From: an uncultured Eggerthella sp.
GTDB taxonomy: Bacteria > Actinomycetota > Coriobacteriia > Coriobacteriales > Eggerthellaceae
DNA length: 64,000 nucleotides
Reading direction: 5' to 3'
NCBI GenBank assembly: GCA_900542265.1
Contig: UQML01000003.1
Location: 31,492 to 95,491, forward strand
This document shows positions 26,137-36,042 of the stretch, one piece after another (position 1 is the first letter of the stretch; each line of letters opens with the position of its first letter). The notes beneath the pieces were generated by a model. The model was not told the DNA's origin. It did no database searches and saw only the letters and a list, made by a program, of their open reading frames with translations. Both the position numbers and the translations under genes were made by a program.

Positions 26137-26298
26137 GCGGAAAAATGTTTTCTATGAAGCTATAATACGCCAAAAAAATGATGTATTAGTTTAAAAAATA
26201 AGATTCATCTGCATATATCGTTTTTGCCTATATGTGTATTTTTAGCATATCACAAATTTTTTGTTATTTTATTCAATGGGTATTTGAAAAACGCACAT

Positions 26299-26775
26299 TT
26301 AGTCATGCAATAACGCATAGAGCGGGGCATTTATCAAGTCAAGAGAAATTTTGGATTGCAGGCACATTACACCAATTACTTCACATTCATACGATTCTGC
26401 CAAAGAAATTAATGCCTTGATTTTTTCTGCATCTTCAAGCACTGAAACAGCAATTAAAACTTTGGTTTTTTTACGAAGAGCAAAACCATGGTTTAAAACA
26501 TAGGAATCATTTTCTTTATCAGCATAATAGAATCGCGCCCATGCAGCAGTAGCGCTCGCAAAAGCATACAGTTGATCATATTCATCACTCAAAATTGCTT
26601 CAGGGCGAACATTACGCGGCAATAAGTGAAGATTATCTACCACAATGGAATTCGTAATAATGGGATCTTCTAGTAATCGATCAATCTCAACACTAAGCTC
26701 ACTATCAGATTTAGCGACATTTTGCTCTAGAGCACCGCATTGCTCAAGCGTTTCTTTTAGCTCAGATAACTCCAT
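26299..26775 (-). CDS. PyrE-like protein lacking orotate phosphoribosyltransferase motifs
   Basis: 158-residue protein in the place where pyrE normally ends a pyr operon, 2 bp after pyrF with a good AAAGGA site. By eye it follows PyrE colinearly: ELKETLEQCGALEQ at the start, LEDPIITNSIVVDNLHLL, AFASATAAWARFYYADKEN, HGFALRKKTKVLIAV, and YECEVIGVMCLQ near the end. However, SSGLHSD is missing, the PALGG phosphate loop is replaced by DEYDQL, the lysine/arginine loop by DKENDSYVLNHGF, and the PRPP motif VEDVVTTGG by AVSVLEDAE. It therefore looks like a pseudoenzyme. An unrelated Rossmann-like protein is the alternative. Confidence 0.7.
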   Translation of the reverse strand: MELSELKETLEQCGALEQNVAKSDSELSVEIDRLLEDPIITNSIVVDNLHLLPRNVRPEAILSDEYDQLYAFASATAAWARFYYADKENDSYVLNHGFALRKKTKVLIAVSVLEDAEKIKALISLAESYECEVIGVMCLQSKISLDLINAPLYALLHD

Positions 26776-26777
26776 AC

Positions 26778-27491
26778 TTATAATCCTTTCACAATTTCAT
26801 CGAATGCACGAACAGGAACATCTGCCTCAGTTATAGGTCGCCCAATAACAAGATGAGATGCGCCGGCATCAAAAGCTTTTCGTGGCGTTGCCACACGCGT
26901 TTGATCCCCAAGCGCTGCACCCAATGGCCGAACTCCCGGCGTCACAATAGCAGCATTATCTCCTAATAGAGAACGAAGACCTTGCGCTTCCTGAGGAGAA
27001 GCAACCACTCCGTCTAATCCAGCTTTTTGCGCAAGAAGAGCAAGTGCTTCAACTTGCTCTTTCATAGGACGATTTACGCCAATAGAAGTAAGATCTTCTT
27101 GAGACATTGAAGTCAATACGGTGATACCCAAAGTTATGGGATTAGTTTCGAGTTGCAATTCAGAGATGCCTTCAAGAGCAGCCTTCATCATATCAAGACC
27201 ACCGCAGCTATGCATGGTAATCATATCTGCTCCCGACAAAGCTACTGACTGAGCAGCTCCTTTTACTTGATGAGGAATGTCATGGAGTTTTAAGTCAACA
27301 AAAATCTTAAATCCCATATCTTTAAGATTGGCAACCATGGTAGGTCCAGCTTGATAAAAAAGAGTCATGCCTATTTTTAGCCAGGTTGCTCTTCCTACCA
27401 ATTGTTCAGCAAGCTCACGCGCACGACGCTCATCACAATCAAGAGCAACAATAATACGTTCAGACTCAGGAATAGAAGCATAATCTAACAT
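26778..27491 (-). CDS. pyrF: Orotidine 5'-phosphate decarboxylase
   Basis: Last step of UMP synthesis, OMP to UMP. 237 residues, group 1 type; the catalytic charge network is in FVDLKLHDIPHQV (D66, K68, D71), with ALDCD at 16-20 and the phosphate-binding TPGVRP and IGRPIT near the end. It overlaps the pyrD stop by 7 bp, so the two are coupled. Confidence 0.97.
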   Translation of the reverse strand: MLDYASIPESERIIVALDCDERRARELAEQLVGRATWLKIGMTLFYQAGPTMVANLKDMGFKIFVDLKLHDIPHQVKGAAQSVALSGADMITMHSCGGLDMMKAALEGISELQLETNPITLGITVLTSMSQEDLTSIGVNRPMKEQVEALALLAQKAGLDGVVASPQEAQGLRSLLGDNAAIVTPGVRPLGAALGDQTRVATPRKAFDAGASHLVIGRPITEADVPVRAFDEIVKGL

Positions 27492-28399
27492 TCTAGAGCT
27501 CCAATCAATTCAGTGATATCGCGTATTCCTTGCGATTCGCAATAATCACTCATTTCATTAATTACTTTAAGAGAAACTGTTGGATCAACAAAATTTGCTG
27601 CACCAACCGCGACTGCTGTTGCTCCTGCTAACATAAACTCAATAGCATCAAGTCCGTTACTAATGCCACCCATTCCTAAAATAGGAATAGAGACTGCTTG
27701 AGAGCATTGCCACACACAACGTAGAGCTACCGGTTTTATAGCAGGTCCTGACAGTCCACCGACAACACGGGCAAGAAGTGGTTTTCGCGTATAAGGATTG
27801 ATAGCCATGCCTAAAACGGTATTAATAAGCGATAATCCATCTGCACCCGCTGCTTCTGCCGCACGTGCAATTTCTGCAATATCAGTGACATTGGGAGTCA
27901 ATTTAACAAGCATAGGCTTATCACTGCGAATACGACAAGCTGACACAACTTCTTCGACCATTGCAGGATCAGTGCCAAAGGTAAGTCCGCCTTGATCGAC
28001 ATTGGGACAAGAGATATTAAGTTCATATGCACCTGGTACAGACGATTTTTCAAGCGCATCAATGACTGCACAATACTCAGCAATTGAATGACCAGAAACA
28101 TTAACAATCACCGGTACTTGTTGTTCTGCCAACCAAGGAAGATCTTTTGCCATAAATGCTTTTACACCAGGATTTTGCAATCCGATAGAATTAAGCATTC
28201 CAGAAGCAGTTTCAGCAATACGAGGCGAAGGATTTCCTTCCCACCCAAATTCAGAGACTCCCTTAGTAGTGATGGCGCCAAGTTGATCAATATCAAAAAA
28301 ATCTGAGTATTCGCGTCCTGAAGCAAAAGTACCAGACGCTACCGTTACTGGATTTTTCATAGATAATCCAGCCAAATTTACTGCCAAAGAAACGCTCAT
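27485..28399 (-). CDS. pyrD: Dihydroorotate dehydrogenase B, catalytic subunit
   Basis: FMN subunit of the class 1B enzyme that oxidises dihydroorotate and passes electrons through PyrK to NAD. About 304 residues; the catalytic cysteine is in LNISCPNVDQGG (C131), as in class 1 enzymes. The start at ATG 28399 is chosen because it overlaps the pyrK stop as TAATG and has AGGTG upstream; a GTG two codons earlier is less likely. Confidence 0.96.
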   Translation of the reverse strand: MSVSLAVNLAGLSMKNPVTVASGTFASGREYSDFFDIDQLGAITTKGVSEFGWEGNPSPRIAETASGMLNSIGLQNPGVKAFMAKDLPWLAEQQVPVIVNVSGHSIAEYCAVIDALEKSSVPGAYELNISCPNVDQGGLTFGTDPAMVEEVVSACRIRSDKPMLVKLTPNVTDIAEIARAAEAAGADGLSLINTVLGMAINPYTRKPLLARVVGGLSGPAIKPVALRCVWQCSQAVSIPILGMGGISNGLDAIEFMLAGATAVAVGAANFVDPTVSLKVINEMSDYCESQGIRDITELIGALEC

Positions 28400-29205
28400 T
28401 ACCACATCACCTCACTTGCATCAAAAATAGGCCCATCAATACATGCTCTTCGTTTACCTGATGTAGTGTCAACGACACAAGATAAACATGCTCCAACGCC
28501 ACATGCCATACGACGCTCTAAAGAAACATAGGTTGGAATACCCTTAGCAAAGGTTAGGGTTGAAATCCCCTTCATCATAGGCTCTGGCCCACAGCAAGCA
28601 ACATAATCATATATGTTCTTTTCTAAAAGCTCTTGAACTGCTTGCGTGGTAAAACCAGCAATACCATATGACCCATCGTCAGTAGTACAGAGAGGTTCAT
28701 CGGTTAAAAGATTGGTGTAATGAGGAAGACAAACGAGTCCTTTTTTATCCTTGGCACCTAAGACAAGATCAAAAGAACAATCTTTTTGGGTGAGAAACTC
28801 TGCGAGCATATACAGCGGTGCAGCTCCAACGCCACCGCCAACCAAAAGTGCGCGATTAGGTAGCATATCAAATGTCTCTATCCAGCTTTTGCCGATAGGG
28901 CCTAAAAGGTTTACTACTCCCCCTTTGGGAAGCACGCGCATAAAGTTTGATACTGTCCCAACTGCTTGATACAAAATAGTCAGTAATCCATCTTGCACAT
29001 CCACCTTCATCACCGAAAAAGGTCGACGCAGTATATGAGCTTCAAGACCAGGAACTGCAAGATGGATAAATTGACCCGGTTGTATACAATGAGCAATATC
29101 GGGAGATTTAACATATAACAAAGCAAGCGTGTCGGTAAGAAGTTCGTTGTCAACAACAATGCCGCTTCGTTCCAAGACACACTCACGTGAAGCATCTCTA
29201 CACAT
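28399..29205 (-). CDS. pyrK: Dihydroorotate dehydrogenase B, electron-transfer subunit
   Basis: FAD and 2Fe-2S protein linking PyrD to NAD. Ferredoxin-reductase-like layout: FAD-binding barrel with RRPFSVM near 60, NAD domain with LVGGGVGAAPLYMLAE, and a C-terminal cluster-binding pattern C-x4-C-x2-C-x11-C in CGVGACLSC...RRAC. About 268 residues from ATG 29205; GTG at 29214 is the alternative. It follows carB after a 60-bp gap. Confidence 0.95.
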   Translation of the reverse strand: MCRDASRECVLERSGIVVDNELLTDTLALLYVKSPDIAHCIQPGQFIHLAVPGLEAHILRRPFSVMKVDVQDGLLTILYQAVGTVSNFMRVLPKGGVVNLLGPIGKSWIETFDMLPNRALLVGGGVGAAPLYMLAEFLTQKDCSFDLVLGAKDKKGLVCLPHYTNLLTDEPLCTTDDGSYGIAGFTTQAVQELLEKNIYDYVACCGPEPMMKGISTLTFAKGIPTYVSLERRMACGVGACLSCVVDTTSGKRRACIDGPIFDASEVMW

Positions 29206-29265
29206 TACAATCACTCTCTACTAAAGAGCTGTTAATTACTAACTCTTTAGTTTAGCGTATAAGTG

Positions 29266-32200
29266 TTATTCATATTGCTCCAAATCTTGTAATGCAATAA
29301 CAGGCAGTTCAGATTCACGAATTGTTTCAATAGCAGACACAAATGCCTGTGCTCCAGCAAGAGTAGTGACATAACAAAGATTCTGTCGCACTGCCATTGT
29401 ACGAAGATGATAGCCATCAGAGCGAGTCTCTTGTCCGAAAGGCGTATTGATCATAAGATCAATATCCCCATTCATGATCATCGTGCCAATATTGGGGGCT
29501 TCTTCACCCATACGACGCACGGTAGTAGTAGGAATATTGGCCGCTTCAAGCGCTTGTGCAGTACCCTTAGTGGCAACGATAGTAAACCCGAGGCGATGCA
29601 AATCACGCACCAAAGGAACAATAGCGCGCTTATCACGATCACAGACTGATACAAAACAGGTGCCAGAAGTAGGTAGTTCCATGGATGCAGCAAATTGCGT
29701 TTTTGCATATGCTGAAGGGAAATTATGAGCAATACCCATAACCTCACCAGTTGATTTCATCTCGGGACCCAATACAACACTTGCACCAGGAAAACGCCCA
29801 AAAGGCATTACGGCTTCTTTAACACAATAATGTTGTTGACGACGCTCATCGCTAGGAAGATTAAATTCAGCAATACACTGTCCTGCCATTATGCGTGCAG
29901 CAAGCTTTGCTAAAGGCACACCGGTTGCCTTTGACACAAACGGCACCGTACGACTTGCGCGCGGATTTGCCTCGATGACATAGATAACTGCATCTTTGAT
30001 TGCAAATTGAATATTGATCAAACCTACAACACCTAAACGCAAAGCCAGTTCACGCGTAATAGTACGCAAGCGCGCCATTTGTGATTCTGAAAGCGTAAAG
30101 GGTGGAATACAACAAGCTGAATCTCCTGAATGAACACCTGCTTCTTCAATATGCTCAAGGATTCCGCCAACATATACTGACTCCCCATCGCATAAAGCAT
30201 CCACATCACACTCGATAGCTCCTTCTAAGAAACGATCAAGATATACTGGATGATCAGGTGTAATACGTGCAGCCTCAGTCATATAGCGCTCAAGATAGCG
30301 AGCATCATAGGCAATAACCATACCGCGTCCACCTAACACATAGGAAGGGCGAACGAGTAGCGGAAAACCAATCCTGTCAGCAACTTGGCATGCTTCTTCA
30401 AACGAAGACGCCATACCGGCTGCAGGATAGGTAATATGAAGTTCATCTAAGATAGCAGCAAAACGATCGCGGTCTTCCGCCAGATCAATTGCTTCAGGTT
30501 TTGTGCCCATAATGTGCACACCTACTTGCTCAAGCGGACGTGCCAGCTTTAAAGGCGTTTGACCACCCAAGGTAACGACCACTCCATCAGGTGATTCCAC
30601 ATCAACAATATCCATGACGTCTTCATAGGTTAAAGGTTCGAAATAGAGTTTATCTGAGGTGTCGTAATCAGTAGAAACGGTCTCCGGATTGCAGTTGACC
30701 ATGATGGTTTCAAATCCCATATCATGAAGCGCATAACTTGCATGAACACAGCAGTAATCAAACTCGATTCCTTGTCCAATGCGGTTTGGACCAGCTCCTA
30801 AGATCATAGCCTTTTTCTTAGACGATGGGACAACCTCAGAAGCACCTTTATCATAGGTTTTATAATGATACTCAGTGAGAGATTCAAATTCTGCAGCACA
30901 AGTATCAACGGTTTTAAATACGGGAATTACCCCGAGTGCTTTGCGATAAGCACGTACTTCTTTTTCACTAGAGCGCGTAAGATAGGCAATCTGAATGTCG
31001 GATAAACCATATTGCTTAGCCACCCACATATCTTCTACGCTCATCGAATCAAGCGTGCGACCTCGAAGCGCTTCTTGAACACCAACAATATCAGCAATGC
31101 GAGATAAAAACCAAGGATCAATTTTTGATGCCGCATAAACCTCTTCCACACTCCAGCCACGACGAAGAGCTTCGGCAATAAAAAAGATACGATCTTCTGT
31201 AGGAAGTGATACATATTCATCAAAAGAAATAGTGTCGAATTTATCTTTTCCATCAGCGCCCAAACCAGCACGGCCGTTTTCAAGCGAGCGCATTGCTTTA
31301 CCAAGCGCCTCTTCAAAGGTACGCCCGATCGCCATAATCTCACCAACTGCCTTCATGCGAGTTGATAACGTTGTATCAGTACCCTTGAACTTCTCGAAGG
31401 CAAAACGCGGAACCTTTACAACACAATAGTCGATGGTTGGTTCAAAACAAGCAGGCGTTTTTTTAGTAATGTCATTAGTAATTTCGTCAAGCGTATAACC
31501 AACTGCAAGCTTTGCAGCCGCTTTAGCAATTGGAAATCCCGTTGCTTTAGACGCAAGAGCTGATGAACGAGAAACACGTGGATTCATCTCAATAACAATT
31601 AAGCGGCCATCCTTGGGATTCAAAGCAAATTGCACGTTCGAACCGCCCGTTTCCACTCCAATCTTTTCAAGGATGGCGAGGCTTGCCACGCGCATACGCT
31701 GGTATTCAATATCGGACAGCGTTTGTGCAGGAGCAACAGTAATAGAGTCGCCAGTATGAACACCCATAGGATCAAGATTTTCAATAGAGCAGATGATAAT
31801 GCCATTGCCCGCTTTATCGCGCATGACTTCCATCTCATACTCTTTCCAGCCTTCAATAGATTCTTCAACAAGAACCTCTGAAACAGGTGATAGCTCAATA
31901 CCTTGAGAAACAATAGTGACAAGTTCTTCTTCATTATGAGCAATACCGCCACCTGCTCCTCCTAAGGTAAACGAAGGACGAATAACAAGCGGATAACCAA
32001 GTTTATCAGCCAAAGAGAGTGCATCATCAACCGTATAGGCATAGCCTGATTTTGCTACTTCAAGACCGAGATCAGCCATAGCTTCATTAAACTGCTTGCG
32101 ATCTTCTCCTCGCTCAATAGCGGCAAGATCACAGCCAATCATTTCAACGCCATATTTTTCCAAAACGCCTTTTTTGGCTAGATCAACAGCAGTATTAAGA

Positions 32201-32484
32201 CCTGTTTGTCCGCCCAACGTTGGCAATAAAGCATCAGGATGCTCTTTGGCAATAACTTTTTCAACAAACTCAGCAGTTATTGGTTCAACGTAGGTTCTTT
32301 CGGCAAGCTGCGGATCAGTCATAATCGTAGCAGGATTGGAGTTTACTAAAATGACTTCGTACCCGTCTTCTTTTAAAACCTTGCATGCTTGCGCGCCAGA
32401 ATAGTCAAATTCGCACGCTTGGCCAATAACAATCGGTCCAGAACCTATAACTAAGATTCGATGAATATCTTCACGCTTAGGCAC
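29266..32484 (-). CDS. carB: Carbamoyl-phosphate synthase large subunit
   Basis: Makes carbamoyl phosphate from ammonia, bicarbonate and two ATP. Two tandem ATP-grasp halves (about 1-400 and 550-930) each opening with the nucleotide-loop pattern (IVIGSGPIVIGQACEFDYSG and AMILGAGPNRIGQGIEFDYC), plus a C-terminal MGS-like allosteric domain. I place the start at GTG 32484: AGGAGG lies 6 nt upstream, it overlaps the carA stop by 8 bp, and it gives the usual length of about 1072. An ATG at 32505 lies ahead of the ribosome site. Confidence 0.97.
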   Translation of the reverse strand: MPKREDIHRILVIGSGPIVIGQACEFDYSGAQACKVLKEDGYEVILVNSNPATIMTDPQLAERTYVEPITAEFVEKVIAKEHPDALLPTLGGQTGLNTAVDLAKKGVLEKYGVEMIGCDLAAIERGEDRKQFNEAMADLGLEVAKSGYAYTVDDALSLADKLGYPLVIRPSFTLGGAGGGIAHNEEELVTIVSQGIELSPVSEVLVEESIEGWKEYEMEVMRDKAGNGIIICSIENLDPMGVHTGDSITVAPAQTLSDIEYQRMRVASLAILEKIGVETGGSNVQFALNPKDGRLIVIEMNPRVSRSSALASKATGFPIAKAAAKLAVGYTLDEITNDITKKTPACFEPTIDYCVVKVPRFAFEKFKGTDTTLSTRMKAVGEIMAIGRTFEEALGKAMRSLENGRAGLGADGKDKFDTISFDEYVSLPTEDRIFFIAEALRRGWSVEEVYAASKIDPWFLSRIADIVGVQEALRGRTLDSMSVEDMWVAKQYGLSDIQIAYLTRSSEKEVRAYRKALGVIPVFKTVDTCAAEFESLTEYHYKTYDKGASEVVPSSKKKAMILGAGPNRIGQGIEFDYCCVHASYALHDMGFETIMVNCNPETVSTDYDTSDKLYFEPLTYEDVMDIVDVESPDGVVVTLGGQTPLKLARPLEQVGVHIMGTKPEAIDLAEDRDRFAAILDELHITYPAAGMASSFEEACQVADRIGFPLLVRPSYVLGGRGMVIAYDARYLERYMTEAARITPDHPVYLDRFLEGAIECDVDALCDGESVYVGGILEHIEEAGVHSGDSACCIPPFTLSESQMARLRTITRELALRLGVVGLINIQFAIKDAVIYVIEANPRASRTVPFVSKATGVPLAKLAARIMAGQCIAEFNLPSDERRQQHYCVKEAVMPFGRFPGASVVLGPEMKSTGEVMGIAHNFPSAYAKTQFAASMELPTSGTCFVSVCDRDKRAIVPLVRDLHRLGFTIVATKGTAQALEAANIPTTTVRRMGEEAPNIGTMIMNGDIDLMINTPFGQETRSDGYHLRTMAVRQNLCYVTTLAGAQAFVSAIETIRESELPVIALQDLEQYE

Positions 32485-33814
32485 GAGTTTCCTCCTGTGA
32501 ATCAAATACCCAACCAGCTAATCGATCGGTTGCTATATCAATATCGAGATAGTCGTCGCGCCCATCCATCAGACGCGTGAAAGCGCTAAACAGATAATGA
32601 GCATCCGTTGGTCCCGGTGCGGCTTCAGGGTGATATTGCACCGAGAATACTGGTTGATCAAGAAATGCTATTCCCTCAGCTGTACCGTCATTCAAATTAA
32701 CATGGGTAAGCTGAATGCGACCATAGCGTTCATTTTGCACAACTGGTGCAATATGATGCTCTACCCAATAACGAAGATCTTGGCGATGGGTTGTCTCTCC
32801 TCCTGACAATTCAGGAATAAGAGGGCCTAGTGAATCAAACACAAGACCGAAACCATGATTTTGAGCAGTGATTTCAACACGACGCGTAAGGAGATTCATG
32901 ACAGGCTGATTGCCGCCGCGGTGACCAAATTTTAGCTTTTCCATCGTGGCGCCACTTGCAAGAGAAATCATTTGATGCCCCAAGCAAATTCCAAAGAGTG
33001 GAACCTTGCCAATCAAATCTTCAACCGCATGATAGGTGGCCTCAACCGCATCTGGATCTCCCGGACCATTCGACAAAAAAACACCATCAGGATTAAGTGC
33101 GAGTACCTCATCAGCTGAAGTATCCCAAGGCACAACGGTAAGTTCACAGCCCACGCGCAACAAACCTTGCAGAATAGCTTCTTTTACACCACAATCATAT
33201 GCAACAACACGATAGTGAATTGGCTGTGGCTCAGTAAGAGCAAATGATTGTGATTTGGGAAGCTTCGTGTAGGGATGGACTTCTTTCCCCGAAACCGTTT
33301 CAACAAAATTAGCACCCACTAGTTCAGGGGACTTACGCACTTTGTCAAGCAACGACACTTCATCCAAATCAGTTGTTGAAATAACTGCACGCATCGCTCC
33401 TTTGTCTCTAATGTGCGTAGTAAGGGCACGCGTATCAATTCCTGAAAGAGCAACAACACCTTGCTGCTCTAAGTATTCAGGTAACGTTTGAATACTACGC
33501 CAATTAGAGGGTGTATAGCACATATCATGAACCACTAGTCCCCGAAGTGCTGGTTTACATGATTGTGTATCATCAGTATTAACACCATAGTTGCCAATTT
33601 GAGGATAGGTCATAACAACAATCTGACCCGCATAAGACGGGTCAGAAATAACTTCAAGATATCCTTCTAGGGAAGTATTGAAACAAACTTCGCCAAACAC
33701 TTCACCTAAAGCGCCGCAGGCTTCGCCCGTAAAAACGCTTCCATCCTCAAGCACCAACTTTGCTTCAGGTCTTATTCCACGTGAAGTATTAGCAAGAAGT
33801 GAACTGCTAGTCAA
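32477..33814 (-). CDS. carA: Carbamoyl-phosphate synthase small subunit, with insert
   Basis: Glutaminase that supplies ammonia to CarB. The N-terminal CarA domain and the class I amidotransferase are intact: nucleophile cysteine in FGICLGHQM, and His/Glu in QYHPEAAPGP. It is about 445 residues, against 360-385 usually. Most of the excess is an insert of about 30 residues (LIPELSGGETTHRQDL... to NERYGRIQL) between NHGF and NLNDGT, plus longer ends. The start is probably TTG 33814 (AAGG 8 nt upstream); TTG 33820 is possible. It overlaps the end of pyrC. Confidence 0.94.
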   Translation of the reverse strand: MTSSSLLANTSRGIRPEAKLVLEDGSVFTGEACGALGEVFGEVCFNTSLEGYLEVISDPSYAGQIVVMTYPQIGNYGVNTDDTQSCKPALRGLVVHDMCYTPSNWRSIQTLPEYLEQQGVVALSGIDTRALTTHIRDKGAMRAVISTTDLDEVSLLDKVRKSPELVGANFVETVSGKEVHPYTKLPKSQSFALTEPQPIHYRVVAYDCGVKEAILQGLLRVGCELTVVPWDTSADEVLALNPDGVFLSNGPGDPDAVEATYHAVEDLIGKVPLFGICLGHQMISLASGATMEKLKFGHRGGNQPVMNLLTRRVEITAQNHGFGLVFDSLGPLIPELSGGETTHRQDLRYWVEHHIAPVVQNERYGRIQLTHVNLNDGTAEGIAFLDQPVFSVQYHPEAAPGPTDAHYLFSAFTRLMDGRDDYLDIDIATDRLAGWVFDSQEETRA

Positions 33815-35102
33815 TGACAAGACCTTCTTTCATGGTAAGTACGCCATCACGAATAACATCAGTCGCTCGGCCAGTAAGCGTTGCGCCCAAAAAGCCAGAA
33901 TTTTTTGCCTTAGAAAGCATATCGTCTGCAGTAACCGTCCAGGTTTCCTCTGGGTTAAATATCGTAATACTTGCAGGAGAGTCTTTTGCAAGCACTACGG
34001 GAGCTAAACGTAAAATGGAACGAGGATTGACTGCCATCAATTCAACCATGCGGTTATAGTCAATAAATCCTGGAGACACCATATGAGTCAAAATAACCCC
34101 CAAAGAAGTCTCAATGCCAGTCATGCCAAAAGGAGCAAGCTCAAATTCTCTATCTTTTTCGTGTGCTGCATGAGGAGCATGATCAGTCACAATGCAATCA
34201 ATCACTCCATCTTGCACTGCTTGAATGAGAGCTTGAGTATCCTCTTTGCTGCGCAAAGGTGGATTCATTTTTAAATTAGTATCATACGTATCAATAAGAT
34301 CTTGATCAGTAAGTACCAAATGATGCGGTGTTACTTCTGCGGTAACAGCGATACCGCGTGCTTTTCCTTCTTTGACAAGTTCTGCGCCACGTGCCGTTGT
34401 TAAATGCTGGATATGAATGGGACACCCAGTAAGTTCAGATAAAGCAATATCGCGCTGAATCTGCAACTCCTCTCCTGCACCCGGCCAACCAGCAAGTCCA
34501 AGTTTAGTAGAGACAGGTCCTTCATTTACTTGGCCAGGTCCTACCAGTGATTCATCTTGACAGTGACTCATAACCACTTTGTCGAACATCTTGGCGTAAT
34601 CCATCACACGACGCATCATTCCCGAGTCTTGGACACCACGCCCATCATCGGTAAAAGCAACGGCACCATGAGCAACCATATCTCCCATCTCCGAAAGAGA
34701 TTCGCCCTTAAGTCCTTTAGTGCAAGCGCCAGAAGGATGAACATTGCAATACCCCGCACGCTGCGCCGTATTTTTTACGTAGTCAATCAGTGCTCCCGTA
34801 TCAGTAACAGGATTAGTATTGGGCATTGAACAAATATCAGTAAAACCACCATGTGCTGCTGCACGTGTTCCCGTTTCAATAGTCTCTTTATACTCAAAAC
34901 CAGGATCACGCAGATGTACATGAATATCCACAAGCCCAGGAACAGCAATATGTCCCGTGCGGTCAAGCACCAGCGCATCTTCGCATTCAAGTTGTGGGGC
35001 TATATCATAGATTGTTCCATCGACAATAAGAATGTCACATATTTCATCTCGACCAACCTGTGGGTCAATCGCGCGCACATTTTTAATAAGAAGTTTCAAC
35101 AT
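33807..35102 (-). CDS. pyrC: Dihydroorotase
   Basis: Zinc amidohydrolase that closes carbamoyl aspartate to dihydroorotate. About 431 residues, class I type: metal motif DIHVHLRDPGFEYKET near the start, SHCQDESL, IHIQHLTTARGAE, and DHAPHAAHEKD near residue 300. Start ATG 35102 chosen for its AGGTGG site; a GTG three codons earlier is less likely. It overlaps pyrB by 20 bp. Confidence 0.96.
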   Translation of the reverse strand: MLKLLIKNVRAIDPQVGRDEICDILIVDGTIYDIAPQLECEDALVLDRTGHIAVPGLVDIHVHLRDPGFEYKETIETGTRAAAHGGFTDICSMPNTNPVTDTGALIDYVKNTAQRAGYCNVHPSGACTKGLKGESLSEMGDMVAHGAVAFTDDGRGVQDSGMMRRVMDYAKMFDKVVMSHCQDESLVGPGQVNEGPVSTKLGLAGWPGAGEELQIQRDIALSELTGCPIHIQHLTTARGAELVKEGKARGIAVTAEVTPHHLVLTDQDLIDTYDTNLKMNPPLRSKEDTQALIQAVQDGVIDCIVTDHAPHAAHEKDREFELAPFGMTGIETSLGVILTHMVSPGFIDYNRMVELMAVNPRSILRLAPVVLAKDSPASITIFNPEETWTVTADDMLSKAKNSGFLGATLTGRATDVIRDGVLTMKEGLVID

Positions 35103-36021
35103 TACCGCCACCTAACATGAGGTAAATCAACGCCATACGAATACAAACACCCGCAAAAACTTGGTCAAGAATAACCGAATGGCTTGAGTCCGCCATATAG
35201 CTATCAAGCTCAACACCACGATTAATTGGTCCAGGATGACAAATAATAGCATCCTCTTTCATGAGATGTTCACGCTCTTTAGTTAAACCATACAAGGAAT
35301 TGTATTCACGCAAACTCGGAAATGGAGCGTCCTCAAGACGCTCCATTTGAATACGCAACATATAGACCACATCAAGCTGTGGAAGAATTTCTTCAAAATT
35401 GTGATAGACCCCATCAGCGCCTAATGCTTTAGGATCTGCTGGTAAAAGAGTACCTGGAGCGATGAGATAAACGACTGCACCCATTTTTTTGAGAGCAGCA
35501 GTTAGCGAACCTGCAACACGCGAATGTGCAATATCACCTACAATACCAATCTGCAAGCCTTCAAATGATCCTTTTGCTTTCCAGATAGCATACAGATCAA
35601 GAAGAGCTTGTGTTGGATGCTGGTGTTTCCCATCACCGGCATCAATGACACAGGCATCCGTACTCTGTGCAACCTTAAGAGGCGCTCCTGCATATTTTGA
35701 GCGAACGATAAACATGTCCACTTTCATTGAGGAAAGAGTTTTTACCGTATCAACCAAGGACTCCCCTTTTACCGTAGAAGAAGAGGATCCTCCTGCATTA
35801 AGCGAATCACAAGAAAGACGCTTTTCTGCCAATTCAAAGGAACCACGGGTACGTGTTGAAGGTTCCAAAAACAGATTACATACCGTCTTCCCACGTAACG
35901 TTGGGAGTTTTTTAATAGTTCGTTGATTTACTTCTTCAAAAGTTTTGGCGTGCTCTAATACAGTTTCGATATCTTCTTTCGAAAGATCATCAATTGAGAG
36001 TAGATGCTTGTGATTAAACAC
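35083..36021 (-). CDS. pyrB: Aspartate carbamoyltransferase catalytic subunit
   Basis: Joins carbamoyl phosphate and aspartate. 312 residues; carbamoyl-phosphate loop EPSTRTRGSFE (about 54-64), GDGKHQHPTQALLD (about 128-141), and the aspartate-binding MLRIQMER region. No pyrI follows, so it is the unregulated Gram-positive type. GTG start after pyrR (21-bp gap), overlapping pyrC at the other end. Confidence 0.96.
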   Translation of the reverse strand: MFNHKHLLSIDDLSKEDIETVLEHAKTFEEVNQRTIKKLPTLRGKTVCNLFLEPSTRTRGSFELAEKRLSCDSLNAGGSSSSTVKGESLVDTVKTLSSMKVDMFIVRSKYAGAPLKVAQSTDACVIDAGDGKHQHPTQALLDLYAIWKAKGSFEGLQIGIVGDIAHSRVAGSLTAALKKMGAVVYLIAPGTLLPADPKALGADGVYHNFEEILPQLDVVYMLRIQMERLEDAPFPSLREYNSLYGLTKEREHLMKEDAIICHPGPINRGVELDSYMADSSHSVILDQVFAGVCIRMALIYLMLGGGNVETSY

Positions 36022-36042
36022 GATGCCTTTCAGACTCCTCCC

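Noticed and set aside
35489..35926. 145-codon open frame on the plus strand
   Set aside because: Antisense to pyrB; no recognisable domain.
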